Positions 42,377 through 52,282 of a stretch of DNA of 64,000 bases are shown piece by piece. A model generated the notes under the pieces. It did no database searches. It was not told where the DNA came from and was given only the letters and a program-made list of their open reading frames with translations. The stretch lies in assembly GCF_029894335.1 (NCBI RefSeq), contig NZ_JARXZC010000022.1:1-64000 (forward strand). The letters run 5' to 3'. Each line of letters begins with the position of its first letter. The first letter of the stretch is position 1. The DNA comes from Kitasatospora sp. MAP5-34 (GTDB lineage Bacteria; Actinomycetota; Actinomycetes; Streptomycetales; Streptomycetaceae). Position numbers and translations under genes: made by a program.

Positions 42377-45300
42377 GTCAGTACTTCCCCGGACGGTCCG
42401 GTCACAGCCGCTGGGGTCAGCCGTGCGGCCAGCCGCTCGCGCAGGGACGATGTGGGGCGTGCCTCCGTGGCCGGCGGTGTCCCGCCGGGCCCCTGTACGG
42501 CCAGGGCCTCCAGGTAGCGGACCATGCCATCGAGCAGCGAGGCGATGGTCGCTTCGCGATACAGCGACCGGTCGTAGAGCGCCCTGATCCGCAGCACACC
42601 GGCCGTGGAACGGAACTCAACGGCCAGCGGGAACTTCGCGGTCCCCGGCAGCGGGATCTCCAACGGCTCGACCCTGCTGTCCGCAGCCTCGGAGTCGAAC
42701 ATCGTCGCGATCACGCCGAAGGCGCCGGAGCGGGCCCCCGGTTCCCGGCGCAGCAGCGGCAGGACGTCCAGGAAGGGGATGTCCGAATTGCCCATCGCTT
42801 CGAGGAGTTGCCGGCGCACATCCGCGAGGCTCTCGCCGAAGGTGGGTCCGTGTTCCGGTCGCCGCTGTCCGAGGCGCAGCAGGACCGGGTCCACGAGAAG
42901 CCCGACGATGTTCTCGTGGCTGGGCAGCGGACGCTTGGAGATGTTGGTCGCGATCAGTACCTCGTCCGTCCGGCACCAGCGGGCGAGGGAACCGGCGAAG
43001 GCCGACAGAGCTGCGGCGAAGAGCGTCGTGCCCTCGACGGCGAGCATCTCCTGGAGGTCGATCACCGTCCGTGCCCCGATCGAGCGCGAGAGCGTGCCCA
43101 CGCTGTTGTCCCCATCGGCATCGCGGTCCGACGGCGGCACGGTGGGCACCGCGCCGTCCAGGCTCCGACGCCAGAAATCGAGTTGCCCGGCGTGCTCGGG
43201 GCCTGCCCGGAAAGCCTGCTCCCAGGCGACGAAATCGGCGTAGTCGCCCGCCGGTCGGGCGGATTCGGCCCCCGCGAGGCGAGCCACCAGCGAACCGCCG
43301 ATCAGATCGGTGGACCAGCCGTCGACCGCGATGTGGTGGCAGACGAAGATCACCTGCCACCTTCCCGAGCCCTGCCGCAGCAGCACCCTGGCAGAGCTGG
43401 CAGCCAGGTCGAAGGGCCGCGAGACGAACTCCTCCAGGAGCCGCTGGGGGTGCTCCCCGTCGGGTAGCCCGCTGACCACGTCCACCGGGACAGCGCTCGC
43501 GTCGGTCACCGTGCGCCGGGGGATGCCCGTACGGTCCGTCGCGAAGACGGAGCGCAGGGATGTGTGCTCCTCCAGCACCGCCCGTACGGCGTCGAGCAGT
43601 TCGGCCTCCGAGACCTCCTGGTTGACCGTCCAACCGAAGGGCACGTTGTAGGAGTCGCTGTCCCCGCCCAACTGGCTCTCGTAATACAGGCGTTCCTGCA
43701 TGGTCGAGAGCAGGTCCCGGTGCACGGGCACGGTTGCGGCGTGCTGCTCGGCCGCTGCCTCGGTGCCGCCGGTGAGCAGTTCGCCGGCCTGCCGGGGCGT
43801 CCGGCAGGCGACCAGTCGGGCCACGGTGGCGTCCGGGCGGAGCAGTGGGCGTACCCGGGCGGCGAACCGCATCATCTGCAGCGAGTCGACCCCCAGTGCG
43901 ACGAAGGTCTCGTCGGCAGGCACCTCGCTGTGGCCGGTGACCGCCCGGATCGCGGCCAGCACCGCCTCCAGAGCGTCGGTACCGAATACCGGAACACTGT
44001 CGGCGGTCATGCTGCCGGCGATCGCGAGCAGATCGCGGCTGATCGTTCGCAGGCGGGCGGCGACGGGCTCGGTGGCCGGTGCGACCACAGCGGACCGCGT
44101 GCAGAGTGCGGCCCGCAGCAGCAGAGCGCCCTCCTCCCTGCTGAGGCCGCGTTCGCTGCTGCTGCCGTCGTGCGACCACCCGTCCCACTGGATCGAGATC
44201 CACGGTCGGCCGGTACGAGCCGTCTGCACCCGGGCCAGCGCGTCGAGGAAGGCATTGGCGCTGACGTACGGCCCGAAGGCACGCGCCCCGATGACGGTGG
44301 ACAGGGATGAGTACAGCGCGACGAAGTCGTGCTCGACGTTCTCCAACTCCGCGGCGAGGAACCGCGCCCCGTCGACCTTGGCGCGGACCGTGTCGAACGC
44401 CGACTGCTCGGTGACCTCGGCCAGTTCGGAGAACGCCTCCCGATCCGTGTCGCCGGCCAGGTGGAAGACGCCGTCCACCCGTCCGGATTCGCCGGCCACC
44501 TCCCCGAGGACCCGGCGCAGGTCGTCGGCATCGGTGCAGTCGACCGTGGCCCACTCGATCCGGGAACCGGATGCGCGGATCCGCCGCTCAGCGGCCTGGA
44601 TCTCCGCCGATCGGGGCCCGGCCGCACTGCGTCCGGCCAGCACCACCCTGGCTCGGGTCTGCTCGCAGATCGTCTCGGCGAGGTGCATACCCAGGTTCCC
44701 GGTCCCGCCCAGGACCAGATAGGTGCCACCCCAGCGCAGCAGGCTCGGGTGCAGGCCGTCGACCGGCCGGTGGACCCGCCGGTAACCGGAGTCGCCGCGC
44801 AGCGCCCGATCCTCGCTGCCGTCGCCGAACTGCCACAGGATCTGGTCCAGCTCCGCGTCGACGACCGGCGCCACACCACCCGGCTCGCACGGTTCGAGGT
44901 CGAGGACCGAGGCACGCAGACCGACCATCTCGTGCGGGGCACAGGCCCGCACCCCGAGCAGGCCGGACAGGCGCAGATCGGGCAATTCGCCGGGGAGGAC
45001 CGCGAAGCCGCCCCGCGAGACCAGTACGAGGTCCGTGGTGTTCTCGGCGAGTGCCCCGGCGGGGCCGAGCACGGTCTCGCGCAGCCAGCGCCTCAGGTCG
45101 AAATCGGCCGGGGCACCGGCGGGTTCTCCGTCCTGGCCTTCGACCACCACGACCACGGCACTGCCGGAGGAGGCCCGGGTGTCCTCGCCCATGCGCGCAA
45201 GCCGTTCACGCAGGGCGTCGGCGACACGTCCCTCGCCCACAACGCGCACCTCCGCCGGTACTCGCGGTGTGCCCCGTCGAACGGCGTCGGGCACCCAGAC

Positions 45301-47496
45301 CGGCTCCTCGAGCACGCAGCGGCCGTACCGCCCCGCAGTACCGGTCTCCGGCTCGGGGGTGTGCACCCAGTGCGACTGGCGCTGGAACGGGTACCCCGGC
45401 AGTTCGGCGATCGAGCCCTGTCCGGAGAGGTTGACCGCGTCCCAGTCGACTTCCTGCCCCGCCACCCAGAGCGCGGCCAGCTGTGCGAACAGCCCCGCCA
45501 CGCAGCCGTCCGGGTGCGACGTGATCTCGGCGAGGTCGATGCACGGCCCGTCGACGGGCGCGGTCGGCTCCGCTGCGTCCGGGCCAGGGGCGTACGGCAG
45601 CTCTTGCAGGTCTTGCAGGCAGCGTTCGAGATCCGAACCGCCCTGCAGGAGGTGCAGCAGCGGGTCGTCGTCCCGTCCGTGGAACGAGCCGATCTCGACG
45701 CCGAAAGAGGCGAGGAGCTCGACCATGGCAAGGTGCTGGGCGATCCGCAGGACGGCATCGGCGCGATCGTCCTTGCCCGTCCTCCGCTCCTGGCGGACTC
45801 CGTCCGCGGCCGCCTCGGCACGGGCGGCCACCATCTCCCAACTCTCGCGGGCCACCGGATAGCGGCTGAGCAGCGGGCCGAAGTCCCCGGCCGGTGCCGC
45901 CTGGGCAGGTGCGAGCACGAGTGCGGCCGCACCGGCACCTTCGCCCGGCGAGCGGGTGCCATCCGGAACCGTCACGCTGGTCGTGCCCGCGCCACGGGTG
46001 CGCAGGAGCACGCTGCGCCGCCGGTGGCGACGTCGGCCCGCTGCCAGCGTGTGCAGCAGATCCAGATCGGCGCCGTCCCGGTCCAGCCGCCCGCGGAGGG
46101 TGTCCTCGATTGCCGTCAGGGCGGCTTGGTGCGGTGCCGAGAGCGGTATCGCCAGCGGACCCTCGACCGGAGCGGTCCCGGCGCGCCGAGCGGTCCGGGC
46201 GCGCCGAGCGGTCCGGGGCTGCTCGACGATCACGTGTGCGTTGGTGCCCCCGACGCCGAAGGAGCTGACTCCGGCCCGCCGGACGTCGGCGTCCCACGGT
46301 TCGGCGCCGGTCGGGAAGGTGAACGGAACGGCCCCGCCCACGAAGTCGGGGAGCGGCGAGCGCAGGTTCCGCAGCGGCGGACGGATCCCGCGTTCCACGC
46401 AGAGGGCGGCCTTGATCAGGCCGACCACTCCGGCGGCCCGGTCGAGGTGCCCGAAGTTCGCTTTGAGCGAGCCGACGGCGCAGAAGCCCGCCGCGCCGCT
46501 GAGCGCCCCGAACGCGTCCTGCGCGGCGGCGAGTTCGATGGCGTCACCGAGCCGGGTGCCGGTGCCGTGCGTCTCCAGATATCCCACGCTCTCGACGGGG
46601 ATCCGGGCCCGGGAGATCGCGGAGAGCAGCACGTCCGTCTGACCACGGCGGTTCGGGGCCAGGAAGCTCGTCTTCTCGGAGCCGTCGTTGTTGACGGCGG
46701 TACTGCGGATCACCGCATGGACCACCCTCCCTTGCTCGATGGCGTCCTCCAGGCGCTGGAGCACCACCACGCCGGCCCCGTTGCCCGGCACGGCGCCGTC
46801 CGACTCGGCGTCGAAGGGCCGGCAGACGCCGTCTGGAGAGGCGATCATGCCCTCTTCGAAGACATAGCCGTCCGCCAGCCCGAGGTTGACGGTCACTCCG
46901 CCGGCGAGCGCCACATCGATGTTGCCCGAGAGCAGGCTCTCCACCGCCAAGTGGACGGCGACCAGGGAGGAGGAGCAGCCGGTCTGGACGTTGACCGCCT
47001 CGCCCTCCAGGTTCAGCAGATAGCTGACCCGAGTGGCGAGGAAGTCAGGCGCGTTGCTGGTCAGTACCTGGTACTTGGTGGCCTCGGAGCTGCCCTGGGG
47101 CACCAGGTAGCTGCTGGGCGCCGCAGCGGCGTACACCCCCGTCAGCAGATCCGGGGCGGGCACCACGCCCGAACCGTCGAGCGCGTCCCAGCACAGCTCG
47201 AGGAAGACCCGGTGCTGCGGGTCGAGGATCTCCGCCTCCGCGGGGCTGAGCCCGAACGATGCGGCGTCGAAGAGGCCCACGTCGGACAGCAGTCCTGCGG
47301 TGGGGACCCGGGTGGGCCGGGTCTCGGAGCGCGGCCAGGAGGTCGTCCCGTCCTCACCGCGGACGCAGATCTCCCAGAACGACTCCAGATCCGGTGCCTT
47401 GGGCGCCCTGACGGCCATACCGACGATGGCGACGCAGTTCTCGGGGATGCGGTCCGGGGCTGTGTCCTGTTCCACGGTGTAGTCCTCGGTTCTCAT
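42373..47496 (-). CDS. Hybrid PKS: KS - vestigial AT - KR - ACP - condensation domain
   Basis: 1707 aa from ATG 47496 (4-nt overlap with the thioesterase gene). KS (about 20-425): Cys174 in VQTGCSSSL, His310 in ETHGTGT, His350 in KANFGHLD. The following AT region (about 445-710) is short and lacks a GHSxGE nucleophile; the aligned place reads EIGSFHGRDDD, though the post-AT YPFQRQSHW remains. KR (about 725-1110): LVLGGTGNLG, Ser1064, Tyr1077. ACP (about 1170-1245) with Ser1205 in LGVDSLQM. A C-terminal condensation domain (about 1255-1690) has intact HHIAVDG (1387-1393). No A, PCP or TE follows. It should elongate once, reduce, and condense with an amine; the extender must come in trans, plausibly from the ACP-bound unit made by genes upstream. 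Confidence 0.85.
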   Translation of the reverse strand: MRTEDYTVEQDTAPDRIPENCVAIVGMAVRAPKAPDLESFWEICVRGEDGTTSWPRSETRPTRVPTAGLLSDVGLFDAASFGLSPAEAEILDPQHRVFLELCWDALDGSGVVPAPDLLTGVYAAAAPSSYLVPQGSSEATKYQVLTSNAPDFLATRVSYLLNLEGEAVNVQTGCSSSLVAVHLAVESLLSGNIDVALAGGVTVNLGLADGYVFEEGMIASPDGVCRPFDAESDGAVPGNGAGVVVLQRLEDAIEQGRVVHAVIRSTAVNNDGSEKTSFLAPNRRGQTDVLLSAISRARIPVESVGYLETHGTGTRLGDAIELAAAQDAFGALSGAAGFCAVGSLKANFGHLDRAAGVVGLIKAALCVERGIRPPLRNLRSPLPDFVGGAVPFTFPTGAEPWDADVRRAGVSSFGVGGTNAHVIVEQPRTARRARTARRAGTAPVEGPLAIPLSAPHQAALTAIEDTLRGRLDRDGADLDLLHTLAAGRRRHRRRSVLLRTRGAGTTSVTVPDGTRSPGEGAGAAALVLAPAQAAPAGDFGPLLSRYPVARESWEMVAARAEAAADGVRQERRTGKDDRADAVLRIAQHLAMVELLASFGVEIGSFHGRDDDPLLHLLQGGSDLERCLQDLQELPYAPGPDAAEPTAPVDGPCIDLAEITSHPDGCVAGLFAQLAALWVAGQEVDWDAVNLSGQGSIAELPGYPFQRQSHWVHTPEPETGTAGRYGRCVLEEPVWVPDAVRRGTPRVPAEVRVVGEGRVADALRERLARMGEDTRASSGSAVVVVVEGQDGEPAGAPADFDLRRWLRETVLGPAGALAENTTDLVLVSRGGFAVLPGELPDLRLSGLLGVRACAPHEMVGLRASVLDLEPCEPGGVAPVVDAELDQILWQFGDGSEDRALRGDSGYRRVHRPVDGLHPSLLRWGGTYLVLGGTGNLGMHLAETICEQTRARVVLAGRSAAGPRSAEIQAAERRIRASGSRIEWATVDCTDADDLRRVLGEVAGESGRVDGVFHLAGDTDREAFSELAEVTEQSAFDTVRAKVDGARFLAAELENVEHDFVALYSSLSTVIGARAFGPYVSANAFLDALARVQTARTGRPWISIQWDGWSHDGSSSERGLSREEGALLLRAALCTRSAVVAPATEPVAARLRTISRDLLAIAGSMTADSVPVFGTDALEAVLAAIRAVTGHSEVPADETFVALGVDSLQMMRFAARVRPLLRPDATVARLVACRTPRQAGELLTGGTEAAAEQHAATVPVHRDLLSTMQERLYYESQLGGDSDSYNVPFGWTVNQEVSEAELLDAVRAVLEEHTSLRSVFATDRTGIPRRTVTDASAVPVDVVSGLPDGEHPQRLLEEFVSRPFDLAASSARVLLRQGSGRWQVIFVCHHIAVDGWSTDLIGGSLVARLAGAESARPAGDYADFVAWEQAFRAGPEHAGQLDFWRRSLDGAVPTVPPSDRDADGDNSVGTLSRSIGARTVIDLQEMLAVEGTTLFAAALSAFAGSLARWCRTDEVLIATNISKRPLPSHENIVGLLVDPVLLRLGQRRPEHGPTFGESLADVRRQLLEAMGNSDIPFLDVLPLLRREPGARSGAFGVIATMFDSEAADSRVEPLEIPLPGTAKFPLAVEFRSTAGVLRIRALYDRSLYREATIASLLDGMVRYLEALAVQGPGGTPPATEARPTSSLRERLAARLTPAAVTGPSGEVLT

Positions 47497-48302
47497 TTCG
47501 GCCACTCCAGGCGCTCCAGACAAGTGGTCAGCACACTTCCGAACTCGGCCGCGTGGTCCGTGTTGAGCATGCTGTAGTGGTTGCCGGGGGCCTCGGTCAC
47601 CTGGACCGCCACCCCCAGGGCGGCGGTCCAGCCGAGATCGGCGGGCACTGCTCCCCAACCGGTCTCCTGCCGGGCTCGGATCTGGAACACCGGCACGGTC
47701 GGTCGGGGCGGCGTCCAAGGCGCGCGGATCGCCTCGAGGTGCCAGGTGAAGGCGGACAGGAAGGGCTCCAGGTCCGCCCGGGTGAGTGACGGCATCCGGT
47801 ACCGGTCCCGCAGGACCCGCAGGACCGCGGCCCAGGTCTCCTGTTCCGAGGCCGCCGGTCCCAGCTCCAGCTCCTCGGTCGACGAGAACTCGAACAGTCC
47901 CGCGAGCTCGTCCCCCAGGGTGCGTTCCGCACGGTCGAGGACGGTCGGACATCCCGAGTCGATCAGTACGACCCCGGACACCTTCCGCCCGGCCGCTTCG
48001 AACCGCGCGGCCAGGTCGAGGGCGACCGACCCGCCGAAGGACCAGCCGGCGAGCACCACGTGCTCGATGCCGTACGACATCAGCTCCTCGGTGTACCGGG
48101 CCGACAGGCGACCGACCGAGCACAGCTCGGTGCCCACCGGACCGGCGTTCTCGAATGCGAGCACCTGGTAGTCGCCCCCCAGATGGGGGAGCAGGCGCCG
48201 GAAGGCCGTGGCCATGCCACTCGCGGGATGCACGAACACCAGCGCCGTCGTCCCCTCCCCGCGTAGTGCGACGAGGTTTCCCTCCAAGAGCCCCAGGGTC
48301 AT
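47493..48302 (-). CDS. Stand-alone thioesterase
   Basis: 269 aa alpha/beta hydrolase with nucleophile motif GWSFGG and C-terminal His in GNHYSML. The sequence begins FVHPASGMATAFRRLL, closer to type I releasing thioesterases than to editing type II enzymes (which usually have GHSMG). It is encoded between the NRPS and PKS genes with 4-nt overlaps on both sides, as if a terminal domain had been split off. Role: product release or removal of stalled intermediates. Confidence 0.8.
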   Translation of the reverse strand: MTLGLLEGNLVALRGEGTTALVFVHPASGMATAFRRLLPHLGGDYQVLAFENAGPVGTELCSVGRLSARYTEELMSYGIEHVVLAGWSFGGSVALDLAARFEAAGRKVSGVVLIDSGCPTVLDRAERTLGDELAGLFEFSSTEELELGPAASEQETWAAVLRVLRDRYRMPSLTRADLEPFLSAFTWHLEAIRAPWTPPRPTVPVFQIRARQETGWGAVPADLGWTAALGVAVQVTEAPGNHYSMLNTDHAAEFGSVLTTCLERLEWPK

Positions 48303-51217
48303 GAGCGCGGGGCCGGGAGGTCGAGCAGATCGGCCAGCGCCCGAACGGTCGGCCGCCGCACGGCGGCCCTGATGGTGAGCCGTTCATGGCCGTCCCCGCG
48401 CAGGATGTTCACCATCCGGGCGAGCACCAGCGAATGACCGCCGGAGGCGAAGAAGTCCGCCTCGGGATCGGGCCACTCCTCCCGGCTCAACAGCTCCCGC
48501 CACACCTGGGCCACAGCGCGTTCGGCCGACGTGTAGGCCTCGGGGTCGAACTGGCCGGTCTCCTCCATGGCGGTGAGCAGCCGGCGCTCATCGATCTTGC
48601 CGCTGGGCGTGAACGGGAAGGCCGGGACTCGGGTGACCGTCGGCATCAGAGCCGCCGGCAGTTCGCCGCGCAGGTGCGACGTCATGTCCGGTTCGGCAGC
48701 CGGGCCGGTGTAGAACAGGTGCAGCGACGTACCGTCGCCGTGGCGCACCGCGACCCGTGCGCGGACCCCGTCGAGCCTCTCGGCCACCGACTCGATCTGC
48801 TGGGGGTCGATCCGCCAGCCGCGGACCTTGACCTGACGGTCCGTACGGCCGTTCAGGCGCAGTCGGCCGCCGACGAGCGAACCGAGGTCCCCGGTCCGGT
48901 AGACCGGAATCTCCCGGCGATCGATCGTCATCGTGCCGAACGGCACCACCTGCCCGTCGCTCAGGTAGCCTGCGGCAACGCCCGGCCCGGCCACCCGGAC
49001 CTCTCCCGGGAAACCTTCGGGCACCGGTCGTCCCCAGCGATCGGCGATCAGCACCTGGGCACCGGCGACGGGCTGTCCGACATCCACCCGGCCCCCGGGC
49101 AGCAGGCGGCCCGCTGTGGCAGTCGCGGTGGTCTCGGTCGGCCCGTAGAGGTTCCATATCTCGCTGTGTGGAAACGCGGACGCAGTCCGGGTGACCAGCC
49201 CCGCCGCGACCGGCTCGCCGCCGAGGAAGAGGCGGCGCAGTCGTGGCCGGCTCCCTTCGGCGAACGCGTCGAGCAGTGCGGACCAGTAGCCGGGAACACA
49301 GTTGAGCTCGAAGTCGACTTCGAATTCCGCCAGTTCACGGGCGACGCCCTCGACATCGGCGCGCGGTGAGGCGAGCGCCACGGTCGTGCCACCGACGTAC
49401 TGGGGGCCGAGGAACTGCTTGAGCCCGGCGTCGAAGATGGGCGCGGAGACCCACGGCATGGGGTGGCCGCCCAGTTCCAGCCCGACGGAGATCCCGTGCA
49501 GGTAGTTGTCGAGGTTGCCCCGCGTCACCACGACGACCTTCGGCTCCCCGGTGGAGCCGGAGGTGCGGACCAGGTAGGCCGGAGCCTCCCCGGGGCAGTC
49601 CGCCGGGGGCCCGCAGGGCGCCATGCCCGCGGCAGCGGCAACGGTCAGGTCCGACGTCCGCGGGTGCAGCCCTTCGGCCTGCGCCCCGAGCCCGGCCTGG
49701 TGCAGCAACGCCACCGCGCCGGTCGAGGCGAGAGCGGCCTCGATCCGCTGCCGCGGCTCCTCCGGCGACAGCGGCAGTACCACCGCCCCGTGCCACAGCA
49801 CCGCGAGCCAGCCGACGAGCAGGTCCAAGCCGTTCTCGGCGAGCACGCCGACGACGGCGCCCTGTTCGACCCCCTCGAGCTCCCGGAGCACCCCGGCGAC
49901 CGACCGGGCGAGTTCGCCTCTGCCGACCCCGGCCGACCCCACCCGGAAGGCGGTACTGTCGGGTGCCGCGAGAACGTGCGCGTACACCGCCTCGCACAGC
50001 CCCTGGGGCTGCTCCGCGACCGGTGCGGCCAGGGCGTCGGCCAGGAGGAGCTGCCCGGTCCGGGTCAGCGGTCCCGCCTGTCCGCAGTTGCTGGAGGGGG
50101 CCTCGACCACGTGCTCCAGCACGCTCCGCCAGGCGTCCAGCAGGGACTCGAGGCGCCCGTCCTCGATCCCGTCCACGGCATCGGCCCGCAGCACCGTGGC
50201 GGCGTCGGTCTCGAGGATGTGCAGTGTCACCGCTTCCGAGGCCCCGAGGCACCACTCGTCGACCCGCCATCCGGTCGGCAGATCCCATCCGGTACCCGGC
50301 GCGAAGACGAGCGTCGGCCGGGCGGAACCGGCTCCCAGAGCGGCCCCACCGGCCTTCGCACGGTGCTCGGCCAGCCGCTGCCCCTGCAACTGCGCCGCCC
50401 GTTCCAAGGGCGTGCCCGGTGCGAGCACCGGGATGTCCGGCAGGACCTGGCTGAAGGCGCCGGGAAGGTCACCCAGCCCGAGGGTCGCCCTCGCGTCGCA
50501 GACCCACCCGAGGAGCGGCTGCTCGGCGAACCCGGACGCGAGGACCGAGAGCGCGAGGTAGGCGATGTCATCAACTGTGGTGTCCCACTCCCGGGCGAGC
50601 ACCTTCAGCGCTTCCCGTGCCCCGGGGGCGAGTTGGAGGGCTGCGCTGCGCACGGCCGGGCCGGAGTGCTGCTGCGCGCTCCCCTCCGCCCCCGTGCCCA
50701 GGAGCTCGAACGGGTCCCGTTCGGCGCGGGCGGGGACCGCCTTCCAGTAGGCGTCCTCCTCCGCGAGTTCGCCGTCCTTCGCCATCTGCGCGTATGCGTT
50801 GACCACAGTGGCCACGCGGTCCTGCGCCTCGATGTCCTGCACCCCGGCGAGGGCGCCCAGGAATCCCTGGAGCGAGGACCGGTCGACCAGGCTCCAGTCT
50901 CCGGTGAGACGAAGACGGGAACCGTCAGGCCCGGGGGTCACCGCGACGGTGAGCGCGCCTGCGGAGAACCCACCGCCTCGCTCGTGGTCGCCTTCGGAGC
51001 GGATGGCGCCCGGCGACTGCCGCAGCACCCGGACGCCGGTCACCTTGCGCAACGCCAGCCGCAGCGCGGGTGTCGCGTCCAGGACCTCTCGCACCCGCTG
51101 CGACAACCCGGCCACGGACAGCGGGGTGCCCAGCTCCAACACGAACGGCCGGGCGGCGTACTGCTGCAGGGAGAGCTGCGGAGGCGTCAGCGGCAGCAGT
51201 TCCTCGATCTCAGACAC
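48299..51217 (-). CDS. NRPS module: degenerate C - A - PCP
   Basis: 972 aa, GTG start overlapping the oxygenase stop by 8 nt. Residues 1 to about 375 are condensation-like but lack HHxxxDG; the aligned place reads GDWSLVDR (106-113). The adenylation domain (about 400-870) is complete: RTSGSTGEPK (551-560), FDAGLK with Asp596, YGPTE (691-695), YRTGD (773-777) and Lys874 in SGKID. PCP Ser929 in GGHSL. Reading the specificity pocket by eye gives D-A-K at the first three positions, unusual enough that I do not predict the amino acid. It probably loads a starter amino acid passed to the PKS. Confidence 0.85.
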   Translation of the reverse strand: MSEIEELLPLTPPQLSLQQYAARPFVLELGTPLSVAGLSQRVREVLDATPALRLALRKVTGVRVLRQSPGAIRSEGDHERGGGFSAGALTVAVTPGPDGSRLRLTGDWSLVDRSSLQGFLGALAGVQDIEAQDRVATVVNAYAQMAKDGELAEEDAYWKAVPARAERDPFELLGTGAEGSAQQHSGPAVRSAALQLAPGAREALKVLAREWDTTVDDIAYLALSVLASGFAEQPLLGWVCDARATLGLGDLPGAFSQVLPDIPVLAPGTPLERAAQLQGQRLAEHRAKAGGAALGAGSARPTLVFAPGTGWDLPTGWRVDEWCLGASEAVTLHILETDAATVLRADAVDGIEDGRLESLLDAWRSVLEHVVEAPSSNCGQAGPLTRTGQLLLADALAAPVAEQPQGLCEAVYAHVLAAPDSTAFRVGSAGVGRGELARSVAGVLRELEGVEQGAVVGVLAENGLDLLVGWLAVLWHGAVVLPLSPEEPRQRIEAALASTGAVALLHQAGLGAQAEGLHPRTSDLTVAAAAGMAPCGPPADCPGEAPAYLVRTSGSTGEPKVVVVTRGNLDNYLHGISVGLELGGHPMPWVSAPIFDAGLKQFLGPQYVGGTTVALASPRADVEGVARELAEFEVDFELNCVPGYWSALLDAFAEGSRPRLRRLFLGGEPVAAGLVTRTASAFPHSEIWNLYGPTETTATATAGRLLPGGRVDVGQPVAGAQVLIADRWGRPVPEGFPGEVRVAGPGVAAGYLSDGQVVPFGTMTIDRREIPVYRTGDLGSLVGGRLRLNGRTDRQVKVRGWRIDPQQIESVAERLDGVRARVAVRHGDGTSLHLFYTGPAAEPDMTSHLRGELPAALMPTVTRVPAFPFTPSGKIDERRLLTAMEETGQFDPEAYTSAERAVAQVWRELLSREEWPDPEADFFASGGHSLVLARMVNILRGDGHERLTIRAAVRRPTVRALADLLDLPAPRS

Positions 51218-52223
51218 CGATGGTCCCCCGCTCCTGGTAGGAGTCCGCGATCTTCAGCAGGATCCGGCGGTCCCCGGTGTACGGACGACGACCGTGACCG
51301 CAGATCATGTTGTCGACCACCAGAACGTCTCCCTCCGCCCAGTCGAACTGCACGGCCTCGCGGTCCACGATGTCGTTGACCTGCGCGATGACGTCGCCGT
51401 CGATCTCCTCCCCGTCACCCCAGTAGACGTTGTTCGGCCACAGGGCGTCGTCCGTGTCCTCCGCCGAGGTCGACAGGGCCGCCCGGATGTCGTCGTCCAT
51501 CCTGGAGATGTGGAAGCCGTGGGCGAAGTTGAACCACACATCCTCACCCGTCACCGGATGCACCGCGACAGCCGGCCGGCGCTCGAAGGTCCGCAGCCGG
51601 TCGTCCTCCAGCCACTCGCAACTGCGGCCCTCCCGCGTGCAGAGCTCCTCGACCTCGGCTCGGCTCTCCGTCTCGTAGGAGCGCTGCCAGGTCCGGTTGT
51701 AGCCGTAGCCGCGCATGTACAGCAGGCCCCGCTCCCGGAACTGCCGGACGATGTCCTCCGGTATCAGGCGGATGAGGGTCCGGTTGTCCACGATCGGAGT
51801 CTGACCACGGTCCTTGGGAGCGACGTCGCAGTAGAAGAACAGCAGCATCGGCCAGTCGTTGGAGTAGCAGAACTCGCTGTGCAGCCGGATGTCGAGCGAC
51901 TCCGGGTACTCACTCGCGGTGTAGGTACCGGAGTCGACCCGGCTGCGGATCGCCGCACCGCCACGGTAGTCCACCGGGTGGTCCGCGAGCCCGGCGAAGA
52001 CCTCCTCGAAGGAGGCCCGGTCCAGCCCGCGGAACAGCAGCGCGCCGTAACGGCTGATCTCCGTCCTGAGCCGGGCCTTGTTCTCCTTCAGCCACTGCGA
52101 CAGATCGAGGTCCTTGTCGACCTCGACAACGCGCGGCAGCTGCTCGTCGTTCAGAAAGTACTCGCGGGACGAGGAGGTCTCCGCGACGGTCTGGGCCTGC
52201 ATCAAACGGTCGAACTTCGTCAT
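51210..52223 (-). CDS. TauD/TfdA (SyrP-like) Fe(II)/2-oxoglutarate oxygenase
   Basis: 337 aa. Iron ligands are visible as His115-x-Glu117 in RLHSEFCY and the distal His310 in CGHGRRPYTGDRRI, with the 2-oxoglutarate arginine nearby (Arg319 or Arg320). The HxE facial triad and layout fit SyrP-type enzymes, which hydroxylate amino acids bound to carrier proteins, often at the beta position. It sits between the free ACP and NRPS genes, so an ACP- or PCP-bound substrate is likely. AGGGG lies 11 bases upstream of the ATG. Confidence 0.8.
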   Translation of the reverse strand: MTKFDRLMQAQTVAETSSSREYFLNDEQLPRVVEVDKDLDLSQWLKENKARLRTEISRYGALLFRGLDRASFEEVFAGLADHPVDYRGGAAIRSRVDSGTYTASEYPESLDIRLHSEFCYSNDWPMLLFFYCDVAPKDRGQTPIVDNRTLIRLIPEDIVRQFRERGLLYMRGYGYNRTWQRSYETESRAEVEELCTREGRSCEWLEDDRLRTFERRPAVAVHPVTGEDVWFNFAHGFHISRMDDDIRAALSTSAEDTDDALWPNNVYWGDGEEIDGDVIAQVNDIVDREAVQFDWAEGDVLVVDNMICGHGRRPYTGDRRILLKIADSYQERGTIGV

Positions 52224-52282
52224 CGTGTGCTTACCCCTGGAAGTGGTGCGTCCTGTCGCAACTCATGCCGGATCGGCGGCTG

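Noticed and set aside
45700..45830. Functional acyltransferase domain inside the PKS
   Set aside because: The expected nucleophile motif GHSxG is replaced by a segment reading SFHGRDD and the domain is too short, so it is treated as vestigial.
44329..47577. A 1082-codon plus-strand frame opposite the PKS gene
   Set aside because: It is antisense to KS-KR domains with intact catalytic motifs and gives a low-complexity Gly/Arg/Val protein; shadow frame.
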